A stretch of DNA of 64,000 nucleotides from Paraburkholderia ribeironis (lineage in GTDB: Bacteria > Pseudomonadota > Gammaproteobacteria > Burkholderiales > Burkholderiaceae). The DNA lies in contig NZ_CYGX02000059.1 of assembly GCF_900019265.1 (NCBI RefSeq), positions 20,707-84,706 of the forward strand, written 5' to 3'. The notes under the pieces were generated by a model. The model made no database searches and was not told where the DNA came from. It saw only the letters and a list, made by a program, of their open reading frames with translations. Shown in pieces: positions 17,612 through 25,173 of this stretch (the stretch's first letter is position 1; every line of letters starts with the position of its first letter). The position numbers and the translations under genes are program-made.

Positions 17612-18271
17612 TCAAGCCGTACGCAACGCGTCCTTGCATTGCTGCGCTATTTCCGCCGACGTGCGCAAGTTCTGCTGAACCTCCGGCAAGCGCTTCTCGG
17701 CGTTGGAAAAACCACGCATCCAAGCGTCATGCCCGGCTTGCATCAGTTCGACTTCCGCGCACGCCAGCGGCGGCTGCGCCTGCGGGCAGCGAACCACGGC
17801 GGAGTCGGCCTTGATGGTGTTGACGATCTCCCACAGATCAGGGCGCACCGTGGACACGGTGCGTAGCGCGGGATTCGCGGCGGAGACGGGCGTGCCGCGC
17901 TCGAGGCTCAGCGTGATCATGGCCGCCTGGCCGATCGCTTCCTCGACGAAGCCCCAGTCGTCATGCGCCGCTCGCGCCTCTCGGGCGGCATCGATCCAGC
18001 ATTGAGCCTTCGCGTGAAAATAGTTGGTCTTGTCGCCCGGCATCTGCTCGAGCCGCGCCTGCAGCAATGCCAACGTGGCGCGACTGTTTTTGATCGACGC
18101 GTAGGTGTCGACCCATTGCGGGTTGGCCGCGCCCGCCGCTTCGTCCTGGATCGCGCCGAAGCCGGTTTTCAGCACGCTCGCATCTTCGATGCCGAGTCGT
18201 TCACGCGCGACATGGTCCGCGCAGCCGGTCAGGGCCAACGCGCACGCAAGCGTCGCTAGCTGAAGTTTCAT
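17612..18271 (-). CDS. Putative lipoprotein of unknown function
   Basis: A 219-residue protein with a clear lipobox (ALALTGC, Cys at about residue 16) after a short basic start. The mature protein is helical, with the segment NYFHAKAQCWIDAAREA. From memory, that segment resembles the region before the OmpA domain in some proteobacterial cell-envelope proteins, but no OmpA domain is present here. It is on the same strand as, and upstream of, the response regulator (about 65 bp gap), possibly in one transcript. Confidence 0.7.
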   Translation of the reverse strand: MKLQLATLACALALTGCADHVARERLGIEDASVLKTGFGAIQDEAAGAANPQWVDTYASIKNSRATLALLQARLEQMPGDKTNYFHAKAQCWIDAAREARAAHDDWGFVEEAIGQAAMITLSLERGTPVSAANPALRTVSTVRPDLWEIVNTIKADSAVVRCPQAQPPLACAEVELMQAGHDAWMRGFSNAEKRLPEVQQNLRTSAEIAQQCKDALRTA

Positions 18272-18428
18272 TGCCTGTCTGCGCCGAGCGCATCCCTCTA
18301 AAGAAGGCTCAGAGTATGCAGACACGCAGTCCCATGGGAAATGGGAAGAATCTTAGAATCGCGTCAGAGAAAATGACCGTCGCGATGCCGGACAGGAGCC
18401 GGCCGTCACCTCTCGACGCGTATCTTGC

Positions 18429-19268
18429 TCAAGCCCTGACCGCACGCGCGGCATTGCGCCCGCGTAGCCACTCGAGCGCCAGCAGCAGACACGTCGAGAA
18501 CACGATCAGGATCGTTGCCAGCGCGGCGATGGTTGGGCTGATGTTTTCGCGGATGCCCGTGAACATTTGCCGTGGCAGGGTGGTCTGATCCGCGCCCGCG
18601 AGGAATAGCGTCACCACCACTTCGTCGAATGACGTGGCGAACGCGAACAGCGCGCCCGAAATCACACCCGGCGCAATCACCGGCAACGTGATGCGGAAAA
18701 ACGTCTTCACCGGATTCGCACCCAGCGACAAACTGGCGCGCACCAGGTTGTGATTGAAGCCCTGCAACGTGGCCGCCACCGTCGTCACGACGAACGGCAC
18801 GCCGAGCGATGCATGCGCGAGGATCAGACCGATATAGGTATTGGCGAGTCCAAGCGGTGCGAAGAACAGATACATGCCGACGCCGACCACCACGACCGGC
18901 ACGATCATCGGCGAGATCAGGATCGCCATCAGCACTCCCTTGCCGCGGAAGTTCGCCTTGGTCAGCCCGATTGCCGCCAGCGTGCCGAGCACGGTCGCCA
19001 CCACCGTCGCCGATGGCGCGACGATGAAGCTGTTCTTCGCGGCCATGCGCCACTCGCTGGACGCGACAAGATTCTGATACCAGCGCAGCGACCAGCCAGG
19101 GATCGGATAAACGAGGAATGTGCTCGACGAGAACGACAGTGGCACGATCGCCAGCACGGGCAGGATCAGGTACAGCAGCGTCAGCACGACCAGCACGCGC
19201 AGCGCGAAATACCACGTGCGTTCGACAACCGACGTATGCGGCGCGAACAGAGGCTTGGCAAGTTTCAT
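18429..19268 (-). CDS. ABC transporter permease, PotC/PotI-like
   Basis: A 279-residue inner-membrane protein with six probable helices and the BPD permease EAA-like loop (ATLQGFNHNLVRASLSLGANPVKTF, central part). It is similar in layout to the second permease of spermidine/putrescine importers. The gene lies 15 bp after the first permease gene and ends the operon. Confidence 0.88.
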   Translation of the reverse strand: MKLAKPLFAPHTSVVERTWYFALRVLVVLTLLYLILPVLAIVPLSFSSSTFLVYPIPGWSLRWYQNLVASSEWRMAAKNSFIVAPSATVVATVLGTLAAIGLTKANFRGKGVLMAILISPMIVPVVVVGVGMYLFFAPLGLANTYIGLILAHASLGVPFVVTTVAATLQGFNHNLVRASLSLGANPVKTFFRITLPVIAPGVISGALFAFATSFDEVVVTLFLAGADQTTLPRQMFTGIRENISPTIAALATILIVFSTCLLLALEWLRGRNAARAVRA

Positions 19269-19283
19269 CGCGGTTCGCTCCGT

Positions 19284-20561
19284 TCAGCCCAGGCTCAATG
19301 AAGAACGCGTGAAGCGTCCGTAAATCACGTACAGCACGAGTGTGGCCGCCAGCAGCAAGCCGCCGAGTGCGCACGCCATGCCCCAGTTGATCGTCACGTT
19401 GGTGAAGTACGCGACGTAGTAGCTGACCATCTGATCGTTCGGACCGCCCAGCAGCGCCGGCGTGATGTAGTAGCCGATCGCCAGAATGAACACCAGCAGT
19501 GCGCCCGCGCCGACGCCCGGATAAGTCTGCGGCACGTACACGCGCCAGAATGCGGCGAACGGATGGCTGCCGAGCGAGATCGCGGCACGCTGATAGGTGG
19601 GCGGAATCGACTTCATCACGCTATACAGCGGCAGGATCATGAACGGCAGCAGGATGTGCGTCATCGAAATGTATACGCCGGTGCGGTTGAACAGCAGCGC
19701 GAGCGGATCGTTCAGCAGCCCGCTCGCGATCAACGCCTTGTTCACCAACCCTTCGCTTTGCAGAATCACGATCCACGCCGCCACGCGCACGAGGATCGAG
19801 GTCCAGAACGGGATCAGCACGAGGATCATCACCAGATTCGCGCGGCGCTCGGACAGCGTCGAAATCCAGTAGGCGAGCGGATAGCCGAGCAGCAGCGTGA
19901 ACAAAGTCACTGCCGCGCCGATCACGAAGGTGCGGCTGAACACCTTCAGATAAATCTGTTGATCGGGATCGGTGGGCACGATGCGGCCGAACGCGTCCTG
20001 TTTGTGATCGAGCGAAGCGAGCAGATAGAACGGCGACAACGTGTTGGCGTTCTTCGCGATGGCCTGCCAGTACGCGATATCGTTCCAGCGCTCGTCCAGA
20101 TCGATGAACTTCGCACGGAGCTGAGCGGGTGTCAGTTGCAGGGGCTTGTTGTTGTCGTCGGCGAACGGCATGGCGCGCGCCGATTTCGCGACCAGCGAGC
20201 GATAGCCGGGAATTTCGACGTTCAGGCGCCGCGCCAGCGCGCCCATACCGTCGCTATCGGCGATCGCGGTGAGGTCGGTGGCGAGCGCGACATACGCGGC
20301 ATCTGACGGCGGCGTTTTGCGATCCCAGCCGCGCAATGCGCTCAGCGTATGCGGCAAGGCGTTGGCGACTTCGGGGTTTTGCGCGGCGCGCGTCAACAGT
20401 GCACCGATCGGCACGACGAAGATCAGCAGCAGAAAAATCGCGAGCGGCGCGATCAGCAGCAAGGCCATGGCCCGCTTTCTGGATTCCGCGGCCTTCAGTT
20501 CGCGTTTGAGTTTGCCAGTTGATTCAGGCGTTGAATCGGCGGCGATGGTCATCGTGGTCAC
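19284..20561 (-). CDS. ABC transporter permease, PotB/PotH-like with large periplasmic loop
   Basis: A 425-residue protein. After the first membrane helix (residues about 33-55) it has an insertion of roughly 140 mostly polar residues before the five-helix permease core. The core has an EAA-type loop near ISLGSHPFAAFWRVYVPQT. PotB-type permeases are usually about 280-310 residues, so the extra periplasmic domain is distinctive; it may contact the binding protein. The 93-bp hairpin array lies just upstream in the transcript, so its expression may be set below that of the binding protein. Confidence 0.88.
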   Translation of the reverse strand: MTTMTIAADSTPESTGKLKRELKAAESRKRAMALLLIAPLAIFLLLIFVVPIGALLTRAAQNPEVANALPHTLSALRGWDRKTPPSDAAYVALATDLTAIADSDGMGALARRLNVEIPGYRSLVAKSARAMPFADDNNKPLQLTPAQLRAKFIDLDERWNDIAYWQAIAKNANTLSPFYLLASLDHKQDAFGRIVPTDPDQQIYLKVFSRTFVIGAAVTLFTLLLGYPLAYWISTLSERRANLVMILVLIPFWTSILVRVAAWIVILQSEGLVNKALIASGLLNDPLALLFNRTGVYISMTHILLPFMILPLYSVMKSIPPTYQRAAISLGSHPFAAFWRVYVPQTYPGVGAGALLVFILAIGYYITPALLGGPNDQMVSYYVAYFTNVTINWGMACALGGLLLAATLVLYVIYGRFTRSSLSLG

Positions 20562-20571
20562 ACCTGTCTCC

Positions 20572-20987
20572 TGTCGACCGCAGTTGGCGCTTCAGCGCCT
20601 ACTGCGGTCCCATGCTGAGGTCTGACTGGAGTTAGCGCTTCAGCGCTTACTCCAGGCCCTCAGCGGTCGACCGCAGTTAGCGCTTTAGCGCTTACTCAGG
20701 TCCCATGCTGAGGTCTGACTGGAGTTAGCGCTTCAGCGCTTACTCCAGGCCCTCAGCGGTCGGCCGCAGTTAGCGCTTTAGCGCTTACTCAGGTCCCATG
20801 CTGAGGTCTGACTGGAGTTAGCGCTTCAGCGCTTACTCCAGGCCCTCAGCGGTCGGCCGCAGTTGGCGCTTTAGCGCTTACTCAGGTCCCATGCTGAGGT
20901 TTGACTGGAGTTAGCGCTTCAGCGCTTACTCTAGGCCCTCAGCGGTCGGCCGCAGTTGGCGCTTTAGCACTTACTCCAGTCCCATGC
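20572..20987 (-). repeat. 93-bp tandem repeat array of hairpins in an ABC operon
   Basis: Four 93-bp units start at 20572, 20665, 20758 and 20851, followed by a partial unit from 20944. Units 2-4 differ at only a few positions; the first is more diverged. Each unit contains two copies of a dyad built on AGCGCT-TY-AGCGCT. One extends to a near-perfect 14-bp stem (CTGGAGTTAGCGCT, loop TC, then its inverted arm, with one mismatch). The array therefore carries nine hairpins. It sits between the binding-protein gene (stop 21105) and the first permease gene (start 20561). Such placement is typical of mRNA-stabilising or attenuating elements, but the function here is inferred. Confidence 0.92.
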
Positions 20988-21056
20988 ACAGCAATCCTCT
21001 GCATCAGCGCACGCGCGCCCAGCTTCGGACATGCGCGCGCTTCATTGCATCGATCC

Positions 21057-21087
21057 GGCGCGGCCCTGCCAACGGCAAAGCCGCGCC
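21057..21087 (-). promoter_or_regulatory. Stable hairpin after the binding-protein gene
   Basis: GGCGCGG and CCGCGCC arms (21057-21063 and 21081-21087), with a further GCC/GGC stem inside, lie 18 bp beyond the stop codon. There is no T-tract, so it is more likely a 3'-end protector than a terminator. Confidence 0.5.
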
Positions 21088-21104
21088 TTCCCACTCCCCG
21101 CCGA

Positions 21105-22154
21105 TTACTTCGAAGCCCACGACGAAAAACGCTGCTCCAGTTCATCGCCATGGTCGGTCCAGAACGACAGGTTCTGCAGCACCGCGTTCTTGCCGTTGGC
21201 CGGTGAATTAGGCAGATCCGCGAGCGTCTTGGCGTCGAGCGACTTGATCGCCGTCACGTTCACCGGACCATACGCGATATGGTGCGCGTACTCCTGCTGC
21301 GGCTTCGGCGACAGCGAATAGGCGATGTACTGCTCGGCCAGCGCCTTGTTCGGCGAGCCCTTCGGAATCGCCCAGTAATCGAGGTCGTAGATGCTGCCGT
21401 TCCACACCACCTTGAGGTTCTTGCCTTCCCGCTGCGCGGCGTCGATCCGGCCGTTGTACGCGGTGGACATCACCACGTCGCCGGCGACGAGAAACTGCGG
21501 CGGCTGCGCGCCCGCTTCCCACCACTGAATGTTCGGCTTCAGCTGGTCGAGCTTCTTGAACGCGCGGTCCTGACCTTCCTTGGTGGCAAGTACTTTGTAG
21601 ACGTCCTTCGGTGGCACGCCGTCGGCCATCAGCGCGAATTCGAGGTTGTAGCGTGCGCCCTTGCGCATCGCACGCTTGCCCGGAATCTTCTTGACGTCCC
21701 AGAAGTCGGCCCAGCCGGTCGGCGCGGTCTTGAGCTTGTCGGCGTTATACGCGAGCGCCGTCGACCACACGAAAAAGCCGACGCCGCAAGCTTGCGGAGC
21801 TTCAGGAATCAGATCCGACTTCTTGCCGATCTTCGACCAGTCGAGCTTCTCGTACAGCCCTTCGTCGCAGCCACGGCCGATATCGCCCGACTCCACTTCC
21901 ACCACGTCCCAGTTCACGTGCTTGGCTTCGACCATTGCCTTCACTTTGGCCTGCTCGCCGTTGTATTCGACGGCCGTCACCTTGGCGCCGGTTTGCGATT
22001 CGAACGGCTGGTTGAATGCGGCCTTTTGCGCGTCCCCATTCGCACCGCCGAAATTGACGACCGTCAGTTCCGCGGCATTGACCTGCGCGGCGCCCAGCGC
22101 AAGCGCGACAGCACCGACAGCGATGGCACAGCGCGATTTCCCGATCTTGCTCAT
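21105..22154 (-). CDS. Polyamine-type ABC transporter substrate-binding protein
   Basis: A 349-residue PotD/PotF-like protein. It has a signal peptide (cleavage near residue 27 after VNA), then AELTVVNFGGANGDAQKAAF, and a later WAIPKGSPNKALAEQYI segment typical of family 1 extracellular solute-binding proteins. The start at 22154 has a strong AAAGGAG site; an in-frame ATG 33 bp upstream lacks one. The substrate is not certain: polyamines, GABA or another amine are possible. Confidence 0.88.
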   Translation of the reverse strand: MSKIGKSRCAIAVGAVALALGAAQVNAAELTVVNFGGANGDAQKAAFNQPFESQTGAKVTAVEYNGEQAKVKAMVEAKHVNWDVVEVESGDIGRGCDEGLYEKLDWSKIGKKSDLIPEAPQACGVGFFVWSTALAYNADKLKTAPTGWADFWDVKKIPGKRAMRKGARYNLEFALMADGVPPKDVYKVLATKEGQDRAFKKLDQLKPNIQWWEAGAQPPQFLVAGDVVMSTAYNGRIDAAQREGKNLKVVWNGSIYDLDYWAIPKGSPNKALAEQYIAYSLSPKPQQEYAHHIAYGPVNVTAIKSLDAKTLADLPNSPANGKNAVLQNLSFWTDHGDELEQRFSSWASK

Positions 22155-22259
22155 GGTGTGTTGCTCTCCTTTGGTGGTGTACTGCAATCTAATTAGTGCG
22201 ACTTGTTATGTGCTGCTAGTTTGAGTTGCCTGCGTCGAATCCACGCGCGCGCGACGCCA

Positions 22260-23357
22260 TCACGCCCCTGCGAACACCCGCAGATGATCGGGTGCGAACT
22301 CCAGTGCGACCGGCGCGCCGGGCGCAAAGGTATCGAGCGCATCGGTACCGAGTGGCACCTTGACGAAGCACTCGTCCTGCTGCGGCACACCACAGCGCAT
22401 GCGCACGTGGTCGCCGAAATAGATCAGTCCGCGCGCCTCGCCGGTGAGCGCATTCGCGCCGGGCCGCGCGAGACCGTTCGCGAGCTTCATACGCTCGGGC
22501 CGGATGCACGCGACCGCTGGCGAGCCCGCACGCGCGCCGCCGATATTTCGGCCCGTCAGGCGCGTGCCGTCAATCAGATGAAACTCGCAATACTCGCCTT
22601 CGACATTCGCGATCGTGCCGCGCAGCCTGTTGCTATCGCCGATGAAGTTCGCGACGAACTCGTTGCACGGCGATTCGTAGAGCCGATCGACGGTGTCGAG
22701 TTGCTGCACGATGCCTTTGTCGAACACCGCGACCCGGTCGGACATGGTCAGCGCCTCGCCCTGGTCGTGCGTGACATACACGAATGTGACGCCGAGCTTC
22801 TCGTGCAATGATTTAAGTTCATACTGCATGTGCTCGCGCAACTGCTTGTCCAGTGCGCCGAGCGGCTCGTCCATCAGCACCAGCTTCGGTTCGAACACCA
22901 GCGCCCGCGCCAGCGCGATACGCTGCTGCTGGCCGCCCGACAGTTGCGCCGGATAGCGCTTTGCGAAGCTCTCCATGCGCACCATCTTCAGCGCGTTGTT
23001 GGTGCGATGCGCACGCTCCTGCGCCGATGACTTGCGCACGGTCAACGGATACGCGACGTTCTGCTCGACCGTCAGATGCGGGAACAGCGCGTAGTTCTGA
23101 AACACCATGCCGATGTTGCGCTTATGCGGCGGCACCGTATTGAGCAGCGTGCCGTCGAGCCAGATCTCGCCGCCGGTGGGGAATTCGAAGCCGGCCAGCA
23201 TCATCAGGCAGGTGGTTTTACCTGAGCCGGACGGCCCGAGCAGCGTCAGGAATTCGCCCTGATAGATATCCAGATCGAGTTGTTTGACGACCAGCGTTTC
23301 GCCGTCGTACGTCTTGCGTACGCCTCGAAAGCTGACGATCACGTCATCGGTTTTCAT
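22260..23357 (-). CDS. ABC transporter ATP-binding protein, PotA-like
   Basis: A 365-residue protein with Walker A GPSGSGKTT (about 42-50), Q-loop, signature LSGGQQQR, Walker B LVLMDEPLGALD and a switch His in VYVTHDQ. A C-terminal TOBE-type regulatory domain follows. The start MKTDDVIVSF was chosen because GGAGACGAGGGC precedes it. It is the first gene of the four-gene importer operon and is divergent from the MocR-type regulator. Confidence 0.92.
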   Translation of the reverse strand: MKTDDVIVSFRGVRKTYDGETLVVKQLDLDIYQGEFLTLLGPSGSGKTTCLMMLAGFEFPTGGEIWLDGTLLNTVPPHKRNIGMVFQNYALFPHLTVEQNVAYPLTVRKSSAQERAHRTNNALKMVRMESFAKRYPAQLSGGQQQRIALARALVFEPKLVLMDEPLGALDKQLREHMQYELKSLHEKLGVTFVYVTHDQGEALTMSDRVAVFDKGIVQQLDTVDRLYESPCNEFVANFIGDSNRLRGTIANVEGEYCEFHLIDGTRLTGRNIGGARAGSPAVACIRPERMKLANGLARPGANALTGEARGLIYFGDHVRMRCGVPQQDECFVKVPLGTDALDTFAPGAPVALEFAPDHLRVFAGA

Positions 23358-23442
23358 GCCCTCGTCTCCTCTGCGGTCTGGCAAGCGCCCGCTATGTGAC
23401 AGCGGGATTGCATCAATTGCGTGGCTCACTATAGACCGTTAC

Positions 23443-23484
23443 GGTTCTACAATATGGAGCCATTTCATTATTCCGGATAGAACC
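23443..23484. promoter_or_regulatory. Inverted repeat in the divergent importer/regulator promoter region
   Basis: GGTTCTA (23443-23449) and TAGAACC (23478-23484) form an inverted repeat separated by 28 bp. TACAAT (23448-23453) could be a -10 box for the regulator. The site lies 90-115 bp from the importer start and immediately before the regulator start, so it is a good candidate operator. Confidence 0.45.
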
Positions 23485-23486
23485 AC

Positions 23487-25043
23487 TTGGACACCGTCAT
23501 TTTATCGGACTGGCTCGCCGCGAGGCTCGACCGCGGGGCCGCCGAACCGGTCTACCGGCAGACGCTGCGGCTGATGCAGCAGGCCATCCTGACCGGCCAG
23601 CTGCCGCCGGGCACCAAGCTGCCCAGCTCGCGCACGCTCGCCCAGGACCTCGGCATCGCGCGCAATACGGTGCTGCATGTCTACGACCAGTTGACCGCCG
23701 AAGGCTACGTCATCTCGACCACCGGTAGCGGCACGTATGTCGCCGACACACGGCCGGATACGGCCGCGATGAACACGCGCAGGAAGCCGGCGGTCGTGGC
23801 GGTCGCGGCTGCCGACTCGCACGGGCAGTCGGCCACCCGCATTCCGCAGCCGCCCAAACGCGATCTGGGCGACCTGTCGACTCGCGGACGGCGCCTGATC
23901 GGCCAGGCCGGCGTGTCCGCCAAGCAATGGGGCGCGTTCATGCCGGGCGTGCCCGACGTCGCCGAATTCCCGGCGCGCACGTGGAGCCGCCTGCAGGCGC
24001 GCTTATGGAAGGAAGCCAATCCCGATCTGCTCACCTATGCGCCCGGCGGCGGTTACCGGCCGTTGCGGCGGGCGCTGTCGGACTACCTGCGGGTGGCGCG
24101 CTCGGTGAATTGCACGCCGGACCAGATCATCATCACCACGGGCATCCATCAATCGATCGATCTGGCGGTGCGTTTGCTGACCGACGTCGGCGACCGCGCA
24201 TGGGTCGAGGAGCCGTGCTACTGGGGCGTGCGCAGCGTGCTGCAATCGTCCGGGGTCACGCTGGTGCCGGTGCCGGTGGACGACGAAGGCCTGAATCCGC
24301 GCGAGCAGGATCTGCAACAGCCGCCGCGGCTCGCGCTCGTCACGCCGTCGCACCAATATCCGCTCGGCATGGTGATGAGCCTCGCGCGCCGCCGCACGCT
24401 GCTCGAATACGCGCGTCAGCACAACGTCTGGATCATCGAGGACGACTACGACAGCGAGTTCCGCTACGGCAGCCGCCCGCTCGCTTCGCTGCAAGGGCTC
24501 GACGACGCCGGTCAGGTGATCTACGTGGGCAGCCTGGGAAAGATGCTGTTTCCCGGCCTGCGGATGGGCTACATGATCGCGCCTGAGCATCTGGTGGATA
24601 CGTTTCGCACCGGGCTCGCGGAGTTGTATCGGGAAGGCCAGTTGATGCAGCAGGCGGTGATGACCGAGTTCATCATGGACGGCCATCTGACCTCGCACGT
24701 TCGCCGCATGCGTGCGCTATACGGCGAACGCCGGCAGATTCTGATCGACGCGATCACCGCGCGGTTCGGCAGCGAACTACCGGTGATGGGCGACGAGGCC
24801 GGCCTGCACCTCGTGCTCGGCCTGCCGGATCACGCGAACGATCGCGCGGTGACGGTCGCCGCTTCTGAAGCCGGCGTGATCGTGCGGCCGCTTGCCAGCT
24901 ATTACACCACCGATCCGCCGCCGCGGCGCGGCCTGCTGCTCGGCTATGCGTGCGTGCCGAACGACAGGATTGGCCCGGCGTTCGAGACGCTCGCGCGTGT
25001 GATCGAGCAGACCGCGTTGAAGACGCCGACGCGCGCCGCCTGA
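23487..25043 (+). CDS. MocR/GabR-type regulator (GntR HTH plus aminotransferase-like domain)
   Basis: A 518-residue protein from a TTG start. The GntR-type winged helix (residues about 15-85) has LPSSRTLAQDLGIARNTVL and the wing STTGSGTYV. The rest is a class I aminotransferase fold with the PLP-binding Lys in YVGSLGKMLFPGLRMGY and the segment IIEDDYDSEFRYG. MocR proteins sense PLP and an amine ligand and usually control an adjacent gene. The target here is probably the divergent polyamine-type importer. No ATG lies near the start; the leader may be very short. Confidence 0.9.
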   Translation: MDTVILSDWLAARLDRGAAEPVYRQTLRLMQQAILTGQLPPGTKLPSSRTLAQDLGIARNTVLHVYDQLTAEGYVISTTGSGTYVADTRPDTAAMNTRRKPAVVAVAAADSHGQSATRIPQPPKRDLGDLSTRGRRLIGQAGVSAKQWGAFMPGVPDVAEFPARTWSRLQARLWKEANPDLLTYAPGGGYRPLRRALSDYLRVARSVNCTPDQIIITTGIHQSIDLAVRLLTDVGDRAWVEEPCYWGVRSVLQSSGVTLVPVPVDDEGLNPREQDLQQPPRLALVTPSHQYPLGMVMSLARRRTLLEYARQHNVWIIEDDYDSEFRYGSRPLASLQGLDDAGQVIYVGSLGKMLFPGLRMGYMIAPEHLVDTFRTGLAELYREGQLMQQAVMTEFIMDGHLTSHVRRMRALYGERRQILIDAITARFGSELPVMGDEAGLHLVLGLPDHANDRAVTVAASEAGVIVRPLASYYTTDPPPRRGLLLGYACVPNDRIGPAFETLARVIEQTALKTPTRAA

Positions 25044-25090
25044 TCCGCTCGCATAGCGCGCACGTGGGGCATGAGGCACGTACCGCTTGT

Positions 25091-25135
25091 GGCGAATGTC
25101 GCGCATGTGGCGCATGTAGCACATGTAGCGCACGT
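25091..25135. repeat. 9-bp tandem repeat between convergent genes
   Basis: Five 9-bp units on the pattern NGCGCATGT, imperfect, with weaker related units back to about 25060. They lie between the convergent stops at 25043 and 25174. Confidence 0.7.
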
Positions 25136-25173
25136 GGCCTCGGGCGCGCGGCGTCACCAGCCGCGCACCGCCG

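Noticed and set aside
20572..20987. Possible CRISPR array
   Set aside because: The whole 93-bp unit is repeated, including what would be spacers; there are no unique spacers and no cas genes.
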